64,000 nucleotides of DNA, taken from positions 1-64,000 of the forward strand of contig NZ_QJSX01000001.1 of NCBI RefSeq assembly GCF_003217515.1, written 5' to 3'. Made by a program: the position numbers and the translations under genes. Positions within the stretch are counted from its first letter, which is position 1. Each line of letters starts with the position of its first letter. The DNA is from Deinococcus yavapaiensis KR-236. Its GTDB lineage: Bacteria > Deinococcota > Deinococci > Deinococcales > Deinococcaceae. This document shows positions 1 to 8,666 of the stretch, in pieces. The notes beneath the pieces were generated by a model, which did not search any database, was not told where the DNA came from, and saw only the letters and a list, made by a program, of their open reading frames with translations.

Positions 1-593
1 GGAATGCGGGCGCCGAGCGAGTGGAAGCGTTCGGGGTTTTTGAGGAACTCCACGACTTCCACCAAGTCCGCTTTGGCTTCGTCGCATCCCGCCACGTCCG
101 AAAACGAGAGCTTGATAGAGCCTTCGGCGAGCATGTGCGCGCGAGACTTGCCGAAGTTGCCCGCGGCGTCGCCCGCACCGCCGCCTCGATTGCCGCGCAG
201 CAAGTAGATCAGCAGCACGCCGATGAGCGCGATGGTGAGCAGGGTGGACAGAATGGAAACCCACGAGAATTGCGAGATTCTCGCGACGTTGACCGAGCCG
301 TCTTGCGGAATCTTGGCGTTGAGGTTGTCGAGGTCGATGAGGGGATCTCCGGCGAAGGTACGCGTCTCGAAGCGCGCGCCGTTTCGAAGTTCGGTCGTGA
401 AGTTGCCCGTGAGGGCGACGGTCGCTCCCTCGTTCGTGAGGGTGACGACTTGGACTTGACGTTTGTCGAGGGCGTTCGCGAAGGTGGACAAGCTGACGGC
501 GTCGCTGTCGGGTCGGGGAGCGGCGACGGTGACGATGACAATGACGGCGACGACTGCGCCGAGCAGCCACCACACCCATGTTCCCTGCTTCAT
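1..593 (-). CDS. ftsH: ATP-dependent zinc metalloprotease FtsH, N-terminal part (cut by window edge)
   Basis: FtsH is a membrane AAA+ protease that degrades misfolded membrane and regulatory proteins. Only the first 197 residues lie in the window; the ATPase and HExxH protease domains are beyond base 1. Visible are a transmembrane helix at residues ~7-24, an extracytoplasmic segment of ~85 residues, a second helix at ~109-130, and FSDVAGCDEAK, the family's lead-in to the AAA domain. The ATG at 593 was chosen because a TACACT box sits 6 nt upstream (600-605), the leaderless arrangement seen all over this window. It is divergent from dnaK. Confidence 0.9.
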   Translation of the reverse strand, partial: MKQGTWVWWLLGAVVAVIVIVTVAAPRPDSDAVSLSTFANALDKRQVQVVTLTNEGATVALTGNFTTELRNGARFETRTFAGDPLIDLDNLNAKIPQDGSVNVARISQFSWVSILSTLLTIALIGVLLIYLLRGNRGGGAGDAAGNFGKSRAHMLAEGSIKLSFSDVAGCDEAKADLVEVVEFLKNPERFHSLGARI

Positions 594-599
594 GCCCTC

Positions 600-605
600 A
601 GTGTA
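600..605 (-). promoter_or_regulatory. -10 box of ftsH (leaderless type)
   Basis: TACACT on the minus strand, 6 nt before the ftsH ATG; no Shine-Dalgarno can fit between box and start. Confidence 0.6.
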
Positions 606-692
606 GGCCTTGGCGCCGAGGCGCCATGAGAACTCCACGACGAAATTCGTGAAGATAGGGGTTTGGCGCACGTCCTGTGGAGCATTCCTTAA

Positions 693-713
693 CTTGATAC
701 GACCACGCTCAAG
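693..713 (+). promoter_or_regulatory. HspR operator (HAIR-type inverted repeat) upstream of dnaK
   Basis: CTTGATA-N7-GCTCAAG. This matches the HAIR consensus CTTGAGT-N7-ACTCAAG at the outer five bases of each arm and has the same 7-nt spacer. It ends 5 bp before the dnaK -35 box, where a bound repressor would block RNA polymerase. HspR control of dnaK is established in actinobacteria and Deinococcus; the assignment here is from sequence only. Confidence 0.75.
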
Positions 714-717
714 TCTG

Positions 718-746
718 TTGACAGAGTGTAACTGTATGCTTATGAT
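718..746 (+). promoter_or_regulatory. dnaK promoter
   Basis: A perfect -35 TTGACA (718-723), a 17-bp spacer and -10 TATGAT (741-746). The implied transcript starts near 753, giving a leader of ~55 nt, so dnaK is not leaderless. The HAIR repeat lies immediately upstream. Confidence 0.85.
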
Positions 747-807
747 GGATGCGTTTCAGAACTGTTTCCACGTCGGGAACAGAAATTCAGCACCAGGAGA
801 ACACTTC

Positions 808-2679
<1,872 letters not shown>

Positions 2680-2702
2680 TCGCGCACCGCGACGGCCCTC
2701 AG

Positions 2703-2727
2703 GGGCGGGTTTGATACCCGCCCTTTC
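2703..2727 (+). terminator. Hairpin after dnaK (terminator or attenuator)
   Basis: An 8-bp perfect stem GGGCGGGT / ACCCGCCC with loop TTGAT, followed by TTTCT. It lies between dnaK and grpE and could reduce read-through so that DnaK is made in excess over GrpE and DnaJ. Confidence 0.65.
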
Positions 2728-2744
2728 TCATAGGTCCCGTGCCG

Positions 2745-2750
2745 TAGGCT
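2745..2750 (+). promoter_or_regulatory. Possible internal -10 box before grpE
   Basis: TAGGCT lies 6 nt before an ATG at 2757 that is in frame with grpE. It would start a transcript at 2757, after the dnaK hairpin. Confidence 0.45.
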
Positions 2751-2780
2751 AGGACGATGTTTCGACGCAGGAGAAAAGAC

Positions 2781-3380
2781 ATGACGCAAGACGAGAAGAA
2801 CAACACCGACCTCAGCCCTGAGCAGGAGGCGCAGGTCGTCGAGGTCGAGCAGGAGCAGGCGACGAGCGTGGAAGACGAGGACGACGCGTTCGACCCGGCG
2901 ATGTTCGCGCAGGTGCAGGAAATGATGGAGAAGTTGCAGCGCGCCGAGGAACTCGAGCGGGAACTGGGCGACCTCAAGGGCCGCTACGCGCGCCTCTTGG
3001 CCGACTTCGAGAACTACCGCCGCCGCACGAACCAAGACGTTCTCGACGCGCAAGGCGTCGGCGTCGCCAAGGCCGCCGAGGAGATGATGCCGATCTACGA
3101 CGACCTCACGCGGGCGTTGGAATTCGGCAAGAACGATCCTTCCAAGATCGTGTCGGGGCTCGAGAGCGTCTCCGCGCTCATTCTCCGGACCTTCGAGAAG
3201 CTCGGCCTCTCGCCGACCGGCAAAGAAGGCGAAGCCTTCGATCCCGCCTTCCACGAAGCCCTCAGCGTCGTGCCGGGCGAACAGGACGGCGTGATCCTGC
3301 AAGTGTACCAAGTGGGATTTCGCATGGGCGACCGACTCGTGCGTCCCGCGCGCGTCGTGGTGAGCCAAGGCAGCAACTGA
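2781..3380 (+). CDS. grpE: Nucleotide exchange factor GrpE
   Basis: GrpE releases ADP from DnaK. The 199-residue protein has an acidic disordered N-terminus, the long helix with ELERELGDLKGRYARLLADFENYRRRT (conserved ADFENYRRR core), and the C-terminal beta wing with LSPTGKEGEAFDPAFHEAL and the closing RPARVVVSQG. ATG 2781 was chosen because AGGAG is 7 nt upstream and the product has the usual acidic start. An alternative ATG at 2757 (adds MFRRRRKD) is placed 6 nt after a TAGGCT box and may be used from a leaderless transcript. Confidence 0.95.
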   Translation: MTQDEKNNTDLSPEQEAQVVEVEQEQATSVEDEDDAFDPAMFAQVQEMMEKLQRAEELERELGDLKGRYARLLADFENYRRRTNQDVLDAQGVGVAKAAEEMMPIYDDLTRALEFGKNDPSKIVSGLESVSALILRTFEKLGLSPTGKEGEAFDPAFHEALSVVPGEQDGVILQVYQVGFRMGDRLVRPARVVVSQGSN

Positions 3381-3391
3381 GAATTCGAGGG

Positions 3392-3428
3392 GCGGCGGTC
3401 GCTGTTCGGCAACGAGCAGGGCCGCCGC
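3392..3428 (+). other. Stem-loop in the grpE-dnaJ gap
   Basis: GCGGCGG (3392-3398) pairs with CCGCCGC (3422-3428), and inside it CTGTTCG pairs with CGAGCAG around a GCAA loop. No T-tract follows. It may be an RNA processing or stability element, or a weak attenuator. Confidence 0.4.
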
Positions 3429-3463
3429 GTCGTACTAAGGAAAGGAGAGGCGACGAGGTCACT

Positions 3464-4348
3464 ATGGCTTACAAGGACTACTACGAAATTCTCGGAGTGC
3501 CCAAGAGCGCGTCCGAGGCCGACATCAAGAGCGCGTACCGCAAGCTCGCCAAGCAATACCATCCCGACAAGAACCAAGGCGACGAGGCCGCCGCCGAGAA
3601 GTTCAAGGAGATCGGCGAGGCGTACGCCGTGCTGTCCGATGCCGAGAAGCGCAAGCTCTACGATCAATACGGCCACACGGGCTCCATTCCGGGCGGAGCG
3701 TACGGAGGCGGCACGGGTGACTTCGGCGGCTTCGACCCCAGCCAGTTCAGCGACTTCTTCCAAGGGCTGTTCGGAGGGCGTGGCAGCGGATTTCGCAGCG
3801 GCAACATCGACCTCGACGAGTTGCTCGGCGGCCTCGGCGGAGGGCGGCGCTTCGTGCAGAACGTCGAGGGCGAGCTCAACATCACCCTCAAGGAAGCCTT
3901 CTCGGGCACCGAGCAGACCATTCAAGTCGGGGACCGCCGCATTCACGTGCGCATCCCGGCAGGCACGCGCGACGGCGCACGGCTACGCCTCGCGGGGCAG
4001 GCGCCGGGCAACGGCGACGTGCTGCTGACGGTGCGCGTCCTCGACGACGCGCGCTTCGAGCTGAACGGCGACGACGTCACGACCGTCGTGGACGTTCCCG
4101 TGACGACCGCCGCCCTCGGCGGGAAAGTGAAAGTGCCGACCTTGCGAGGCAACGTCGAGATCACCGTTCCGGCGGGCAGCAGCGGCGGACGGACGCTGCG
4201 CCTCCGCGGTCAAGGCTGGCCGCGCGCGGGCGGCGCGGGCGACTTGTACGTCAAGCTCAATCTCACGCTGCCCGCCGCGTTGACGCCCGAGGAACGGGAA
4301 TTGTACGAACGGCTCGCGCAACTTCGTTCCAACGCCGCCGCGAGTTGA
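3464..4348 (+). CDS. dnaJ: DnaJ/CbpA-type co-chaperone without zinc-finger domain
   Basis: J-domain co-chaperone that delivers substrates and stimulates the DnaK ATPase. The J domain (residues 1-70) carries the HPD motif in YHPDKNQ; a Gly/Phe-rich linker (~75-125) follows, then the two C-terminal beta domains. The four CxxCxGxG repeats of class A DnaJ are absent, so at 294 residues it is class B (CbpA-like), as is usual for DnaJ in Deinococcus-Thermus. GAGG lies 5 nt before the ATG, with a second purine run AAGGAAAGGAGAGG further up. Third gene of the heat-shock cluster. Confidence 0.93.
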   Translation: MAYKDYYEILGVPKSASEADIKSAYRKLAKQYHPDKNQGDEAAAEKFKEIGEAYAVLSDAEKRKLYDQYGHTGSIPGGAYGGGTGDFGGFDPSQFSDFFQGLFGGRGSGFRSGNIDLDELLGGLGGGRRFVQNVEGELNITLKEAFSGTEQTIQVGDRRIHVRIPAGTRDGARLRLAGQAPGNGDVLLTVRVLDDARFELNGDDVTTVVDVPVTTAALGGKVKVPTLRGNVEITVPAGSSGGRTLRLRGQGWPRAGGAGDLYVKLNLTLPAALTPEERELYERLAQLRSNAAAS

Positions 4349-4426
4349 CGCTGCCCTACGTTCGGGCCGTGTCGAGGCTCAAAGCGTGAGGCGTGAGATG
4401 TCGAGCCGGAAAGGACGCAAGGGCGA

Positions 4427-4461
4427 CGGGCCGCCGTGCACCAACGTTGCACGGCGGCCCG
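4427..4461. terminator. Strong hairpin after dnaJ, no T-tract
   Basis: A perfect 14-bp stem (CGGGCCGCCGTGCA and its complement) with a 7-nt loop, about 80 bp after the dnaJ stop. No run of T follows on either strand. Confidence 0.6.
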
Positions 4462-4653
4462 CGCGTGCTTCGAGCGGAGACTCTTCGTGACCGCCCCACC
4501 GGAAACGCGACTTGAAACTCGCGCGGGGAATCCACTGCACGATCCGCTCGGCTCGCGACAACGACATCACGGCTTCCCGCGTCTCGGCTCGACGTCGGCT
4601 TGAGTCACACTTCTTCCTGGGCGAACGCCGCAGTCACGCCGAAAGGCCTTTGG

Positions 4654-4659
4654 TAAGGT
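4654..4659 (+). promoter_or_regulatory. -10 box of the AttH-type lipoprotein gene
   Basis: TAAGGT, 7 nt before ATG 4667. TAAGG could also be read as a weak ribosome-binding site. Confidence 0.5.
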
Positions 4660-4666
4660 GCGCGGT

Positions 4667-5641
4667 ATGCGCCTCGTTTTCGCCGCGATCCTCACGCTCT
4701 CGCTCGCCGCCTGCGCGCCCCGAGCGACCGCGCCCTTCGATCCGAACCGTGCCTTGAATCCTGATGATTTCGGACCTCAGCCCGCGCGCGTGGAATGGTG
4801 GTACGTCAGCGGCTACCTGCCCGACGACGCCATCGCCTTTCACTGGGCCCAATTCAAGGTGACGGCGCGCGGCATTCCTTACACAGCGTCACACGTCGCC
4901 GTGACGGACTTGCGAACCGATCGCCTCTCCTTCCAAGAGCAAAATCGCGGACTCGTCACGTACCGCTTTCCTCCGCTCGAGATCGGGCAGGGACGATGGA
5001 AGCTTCGGCAAGAGGGAAGCGCCTACACGTTGAAGGCCGAATCGATCGACGTTCGCCTCACGCCCACGAAGCCCAACGTCATCCACCCGCCCGGTTACTC
5101 GGGAACCGCCGAGGTCGGACGCCTCTACTATCAATCGAACACCCGCATGACGCTCGAAGGAACCATCGCGGGCCGACCCGTGAAGGGTCTCGCGTGGCTC
5201 GATCACCAGTGGGGCGACCAACTCGCCGGGACGGCCGCGCTGTGGGACTGGTTCGGACTGCACCTCTCGAACGGCGTGGACCTCATGGTGTACCGCGTGA
5301 AGGATGGTCGGGGCCGAGTCGTTCAGCAGTTCGGTTCGTTCGTGGATCCGTCGGGCGTCGCGCGCAATCCCACGAACGTGCAACTCACGCCGATGAGAAC
5401 GTGGACTTCGTCCTCGAGCCACACGTACGGCACCGCCTGGACCTTGAGCGCCGACGAGTTCGAACTGCAAGTCGAAGCCGTCCGAGAAGACCAGGAGTTG
5501 CGGTCACGCACGACGTACGTCGCGTACTGGGAAGGTCCCATGAAAGGACGTGGCCGTTGGCGCGGCGAACCGGTCGAGGTCGTCGGCATGGGCGAGTTCG
5601 TAGGGGGTGCCCTGCCGGGCTCGCCGATCGCGCCGCGCTGA
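4667..5641 (+). CDS. Secreted lipocalin-like hydrolase (AttH/CrtC fold), lipoprotein
   Basis: A 324-residue lipoprotein: a short hydrophobic signal ends in the lipobox LSLAAC with Cys16 as the lipidated residue. The mature part has the AttH/CrtC features VEWWYVSGYL near the start and GLAWLDHQWGDQ in the middle, typical of the predicted secreted hydrolase family COG5621, which shares its lipocalin-like fold with carotenoid 1,2-hydratases. The exact substrate is unknown. ATG 4667 was preferred over GTG 4658 because it gives the clean lipobox signal and the 7-nt -10 spacing. The next gene on the same strand is also a secreted hydrolase. Confidence 0.8.
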   Translation: MRLVFAAILTLSLAACAPRATAPFDPNRALNPDDFGPQPARVEWWYVSGYLPDDAIAFHWAQFKVTARGIPYTASHVAVTDLRTDRLSFQEQNRGLVTYRFPPLEIGQGRWKLRQEGSAYTLKAESIDVRLTPTKPNVIHPPGYSGTAEVGRLYYQSNTRMTLEGTIAGRPVKGLAWLDHQWGDQLAGTAALWDWFGLHLSNGVDLMVYRVKDGRGRVVQQFGSFVDPSGVARNPTNVQLTPMRTWTSSSSHTYGTAWTLSADEFELQVEAVREDQELRSRTTYVAYWEGPMKGRGRWRGEPVEVVGMGEFVGGALPGSPIAPR

Positions 5642-5671
5642 AATTTTCACGTGCGGCCGCAAGGAACTTGC

Positions 5672-5677
5672 TAGCTT
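5672..5677 (+). promoter_or_regulatory. -10 box of gene at 5685
   Basis: TAGCTT, 7 nt before the ATG; leaderless arrangement. Confidence 0.55.
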
Positions 5678-5684
5678 TTGCTTC

Positions 5685-6527
5685 ATGCGCTTCGCCGCCA
5701 TCGCCATGACATTTCTCTTCGGCGGCGCGCTCGCCGCGCCGAACCTTCCCGCCCCCCTCGCCCACGAAGAAGTCCGCGTGCCCAATCCGTTCGGTGACGC
5801 GTACCTTCTGCGGCCCACCTCCTGCCCCGTCACGGGCTGTCCGCTCATCATCGTCGCCAACTCACGCGGCCTGAGCGCCGAGAAGGCGCTCGAGCGTCCC
5901 AACTTGCAAAGCATCTTCTCGGAACTCACCCGCGCCCGCTTCGCGGTCCTCGTGTCGAACGATCCGACCGGTCGCGCGTGGGGCCGTCCGGACTTTCTGC
6001 GCTACCTCGGCGAAATTCGCACCGACGCCAGCAAGCTCTTCGAGTTCAACGGCCACACCTACACGCTCGGGTACTCCATGGGCGGCATCGCGGCTCTGAT
6101 GGCCGCTTACAAGAACGTCTTTCCGGTCTCGGGCGTCGTCCTGCTCGACGGCCGAGTGAATCTTCTCGACGCGTGGCAAGGTTCCGACGCGGCGCGCGTG
6201 CGAGAAATCGCCGACGCGTACGGAATTCGTACCAACGATCCGCTGCCCGTCGCGGACGATCCGCTGCACGGCTACAAGGGGCCGCGCGAGGCGAGCCTTC
6301 CGATCCTCATAGCGGGCAGTCCGGACGACAAGACGGTGTCACTGTTGCACAACGGGGAGGCGTTGTTCGCCCGGACGACCTCGCGGGAAAGTCGATTCGT
6401 GCGCTTGACTGGCCCGCACTTGGGGGCGTCGCACTTCGGGCCGGAGTTCACGAAGCCGATGCTGGCCTTTTTGGAGAGGTTGGAGCATTTGGCCCGAGCG
6501 TCGAAGAGAGAGGTCGGGCAGCCTTGA
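5685..6527 (+). CDS. Secreted alpha/beta hydrolase
   Basis: A 280-residue protein with an N-terminal signal peptide (hydrophobic residues 3-17, likely cleavage after ALA). It has the alpha/beta-hydrolase core: the nucleophile elbow GYSMGG (near residue 128), an acid region around GSPDDKT and a late His in GPHLGASHFGP. Its small size resembles dienelactone-hydrolase/PHB-depolymerase type enzymes, but the substrate cannot be read from the sequence. It follows the AttH lipoprotein, with its own TAGCTT box. Confidence 0.75.
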   Translation: MRFAAIAMTFLFGGALAAPNLPAPLAHEEVRVPNPFGDAYLLRPTSCPVTGCPLIIVANSRGLSAEKALERPNLQSIFSELTRARFAVLVSNDPTGRAWGRPDFLRYLGEIRTDASKLFEFNGHTYTLGYSMGGIAALMAAYKNVFPVSGVVLLDGRVNLLDAWQGSDAARVREIADAYGIRTNDPLPVADDPLHGYKGPREASLPILIAGSPDDKTVSLLHNGEALFARTTSRESRFVRLTGPHLGASHFGPEFTKPMLAFLERLEHLARASKREVGQP

Positions 6528-6528
6528 G

Positions 6529-6562
6529 GAGCGTGGAGGGCCCGGAAAGGCTCTCCACGCTC
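6529..6562. terminator. Bidirectional hairpin between convergent genes
   Basis: A 10-bp stem GAGCGTGGAG / CTCCACGCTC around a 14-nt loop, placed between the hydrolase stop (6527) and the pdxH stop (6581). Confidence 0.6.
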
Positions 6563-6580
6563 AAGGCGCCACGGCTCGTC

Positions 6581-7219
6581 TCAAGGCGTGAGTCGTTCGA
6601 TCTTCCACCCTTCGGCCTGCCGGGTGTACTGAAAGCGGTCGTGCACCCGACTCGGTCGCCCTTGCCAAAACTCGAAGGTGTCGGGCACTACGCGGTAGCC
6701 ACCCCAGTGACCGGGTCGCGATACGTCCTGTACGAATTGCGTTCGCAGTTCCTCGAAGCGAGCTTCGAGCGCGTCGCGGTCTGCGATAGGGTGGCTTTGG
6801 CGTCCGCTGGCGTGGGCTCCAATCTGCGAGTCGCGCGGACGGGAGCGCCAGTACGCGTCGGACTCCTCGGAACTGACTTGTTCGACGCGTCCCTCGACGC
6901 GCACTTGGCGCTCCAAGCCGGGCCAATAGAACAACAGGGCCGCTTGGGGATTTTCGGCGAGGTCCTGGCCTTTGCGCGACGTGTAGTTCGTGTAGAACAC
7001 GAAGCCGCGAGCGTCGAAGCCGCGCAGCAGGACGGTGCGGGCGCTCGGCCGGCCGCTCGCGCTCGCCGTGGCGACGGTGGTGGCGTACGGTTCGGGCAAG
7101 TCGGACGCGAGGGCTTCGTCGAGCCATGCGCGAAACTGCTCGACGGGATCGCCGTGAAGGTCGGCGCGGCGCAATTCGCCCTTGGCGTAGGTCAAGCGGA
7201 GCTTCGTGAGGTCCGTCAT
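6581..7219 (-). CDS. pdxH: Pyridoxamine/pyridoxine 5'-phosphate oxidase
   Basis: FMN enzyme that oxidises PNP or PMP to pyridoxal 5'-phosphate. The 212-residue length and motifs fit the family: MRLTY-like start (LRLTYAKGEL), FMN-binding GRPSARTVLLRGFDARGFVFYTNY, SRKGQDLAENPQAALLFYW, and the C-terminal substrate motif FEFWQGRPSRVHDRF. It starts 4 bp after the mutM stop on the same strand and is presumably co-transcribed with it; no separate promoter is seen. Confidence 0.96.
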   Translation of the reverse strand: MTDLTKLRLTYAKGELRRADLHGDPVEQFRAWLDEALASDLPEPYATTVATASASGRPSARTVLLRGFDARGFVFYTNYTSRKGQDLAENPQAALLFYWPGLERQVRVEGRVEQVSSEESDAYWRSRPRDSQIGAHASGRQSHPIADRDALEARFEELRTQFVQDVSRPGHWGGYRVVPDTFEFWQGRPSRVHDRFQYTRQAEGWKIERLTP

Positions 7220-7223
7220 GCCT

Positions 7224-8024
7224 TCAATCTTGCCTCAGGACTTGGCAGGTGGGGCAGTGGTGCGTGCCGCGCTGTCCGACGACGCTCTTCTCGATGGAGG
7301 TGCCGCACCTCGGGCAAGGTTGGCCGTCCTTGCCGTAGGCGTTGTGATGAAACTGGAAGCCGCCCGCTTCACCGCTCGGCTGCGCGTAGTCTCGCAAGGT
7401 GGAGCCTCCGGACTCGATGGCGGCGGTCATGACGGCGCGAAGGGCGGCGTGCAGGCGCCTGGCTTCGTCGGGCTCGAGTCGCGTTTGCTTGGGATGAACG
7501 CCCGCCATCCACAAGGCTTCGTCGGCGTAGATGTTGCCGACGCCCGCGACGGGCAGTTGCGAAAGCAGCCACGGCTTCACGGCGGGCGCGGCGGCGGCGG
7601 CGCGGGCGAACGCGTCGGCGTCGAAGTCGTCGGACAGAGGTTCGGGGCCCATCTTCTGCAAGGTCGGCATGCTTCGGTAATTCCCGGCGGGCACGACCGC
7701 GACCTTGCCGAAGCGGCGAGCGTCCTGAAAGTACGCGGCGGTGCCGTCGTCGAAGTGGAAGGTGACGCGCGTGTGCGGCGTGTGGGTGGGGCGAAAGCTT
7801 CCTGTCATGCCGAGGTGCACCACGAGTTCCAAGGCGGGCTCTCCCGACAAGCGAGCGATGAGGTACTTGCCGCGCCGATCGAGGTGCTCGACGGTGCGTC
7901 CGTGCGCGAGATGCGTGTCGCGGTAGCGATGCGGCGCGTCGTGCTCGACGCGAACGATCGTGCGCCCGACGAAGCTCGGGGCCAACAGGCGGCGCGTGGT
8001 TTCGACTTCGGGTAGTTCGGGCAT
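7224..8024 (-). CDS. mutM: Formamidopyrimidine-DNA glycosylase (Fpg/MutM)
   Basis: Bifunctional glycosylase/AP lyase that removes 8-oxoguanine and Fapy lesions. The mature N-terminus MPELPEVETTRR gives the catalytic Pro2 and Glu3. A helix-two-turn-helix region follows, and the C-terminus ends in a CPRC...CPTC zinc finger that inserts into DNA. The 266-residue length is normal. The reading frame stays open to 8180, but only ATG 8024 puts the catalytic Pro at position 2, and TAGGCT lies 7 nt before it. First gene of a mutM-pdxH pair. Confidence 0.97.
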   Translation of the reverse strand: MPELPEVETTRRLLAPSFVGRTIVRVEHDAPHRYRDTHLAHGRTVEHLDRRGKYLIARLSGEPALELVVHLGMTGSFRPTHTPHTRVTFHFDDGTAAYFQDARRFGKVAVVPAGNYRSMPTLQKMGPEPLSDDFDADAFARAAAAAPAVKPWLLSQLPVAGVGNIYADEALWMAGVHPKQTRLEPDEARRLHAALRAVMTAAIESGGSTLRDYAQPSGEAGGFQFHHNAYGKDGQPCPRCGTSIEKSVVGQRGTHHCPTCQVLRQD

Positions 8025-8031
8025 CGAAGCC

Positions 8032-8037
8032 AGCCTA
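8032..8037 (-). promoter_or_regulatory. -10 box of mutM
   Basis: TAGGCT on the minus strand, 7 nt before the mutM ATG; decides the start. Confidence 0.6.
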
Positions 8038-8098
8038 GCAATCCTCACGAAAAACGATTGTATACAGGATGCACTCACGCGCGTGAAGCCGTGTCGTC

Positions 8099-8104
8099 TA
8101 CCCT
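8099..8104 (+). promoter_or_regulatory. -10 box of gene at 8111
   Basis: TACCCT, 6 nt before GTG 8111; divergent from the mutM promoter. Confidence 0.55.
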
Positions 8105-8110
8105 GAACTC

Positions 8111-8635
8111 GTGGGTTCTTCCCCTCGCTTCGCTTGGTGGCGCCTCGGGGGCTTCGCGGTCTTGGCGGTGTTCGTCGCAATCGGGCTTGTGCGGCCCGAA
8201 ACGACGATGAACCGCGCGAATCCCCTGAGCGCCATCGACCTCGTGATCCACGAGGCGGGGCACGTCTTGTTCGGCTCGTTCGGAAACGAGTTGATCATGT
8301 TCCTCGGCGGAAGCGCGCTCCAAGTGCTGGTTCCCGTGGGGTTCGCCGCGTCGTTCGCGCTTCGCCGCGATTCCTTCGCCGCCGCCGTGATGGGCTTGTG
8401 GGCGGCGTACAACCTCGCCGACGTCGCCGTGTACGTCGCGGACGCTCCGCTTCGCGCCCTTCCCCTGCTGACGGACGATCCGGACACGCACGACTGGTAC
8501 AACATCTTCTCGAGTGTCGGCCACCTGGAGTTCGCCGCGCCGACGGCGCGCGCCCTGTTCGCTTTGGCTTGGGTGACGCTCGCGATCGCGACGTTCGCGG
8601 TCCTTTGGAGCCATCTGCCGCGCGACGAAGGATGA
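8111..8635 (+). CDS. Membrane protein with HExxH motif, possible metalloprotease
   Basis: A 174-residue, mostly hydrophobic protein. I count about four membrane segments (~11-26, ~57-80, ~87-108, ~144-164). The motif IHEAGHVLFG (residues ~46-55) is a HExxH zinc site at the edge of a membrane helix, as in M50-type intramembrane proteases; a possible third ligand is Asp in AAYNLADVAVY. It is shorter than typical S2P/M50 enzymes and has no PDZ domain. Inactive or unrelated homology is possible. The GTG start lacks a ribosome-binding site but has a 6-nt -10 spacing. Confidence 0.7.
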   Translation: MGSSPRFAWWRLGGFAVLAVFVAIGLVRPETTMNRANPLSAIDLVIHEAGHVLFGSFGNELIMFLGGSALQVLVPVGFAASFALRRDSFAAAVMGLWAAYNLADVAVYVADAPLRALPLLTDDPDTHDWYNIFSSVGHLEFAAPTARALFALAWVTLAIATFAVLWSHLPRDEG

Positions 8636-8653
8636 CGAAGGCGCGGGCCGCGC

Positions 8654-8661
8654 TATACCCT
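8654..8661 (+). promoter_or_regulatory. -10 region of pcp
   Basis: TATACCCT: TATACC is 7 nt and TACCCT 5 nt before the pcp ATG, so the exact hexamer is ambiguous. Confidence 0.45.
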
Positions 8662-8666
8662 GAGCC

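Larger units (their letters stand above)
4349..4666. other. Intergenic region dnaJ to lipoprotein gene
   Basis: 318 bp with no supportable gene. It holds the 14-bp hairpin at 4427-4461 and, at its right end, the TAAGGT box of the next gene. A lone HAIR half-site CTTGAGT at 4599-4605 has no partner arm. Confidence 0.7.

Noticed and set aside
4599..4605. CTTGAGT, a HAIR half-site upstream of the lipoprotein gene
   Set aside because: No inverted partner at the 7-nt spacing, so not a credible HspR site.
4512..4757. 81-codon frame overlapping the lipoprotein start
   Set aside because: No promoter or ribosome-binding site and a Ser/Arg-rich composition typical of shadow frames.
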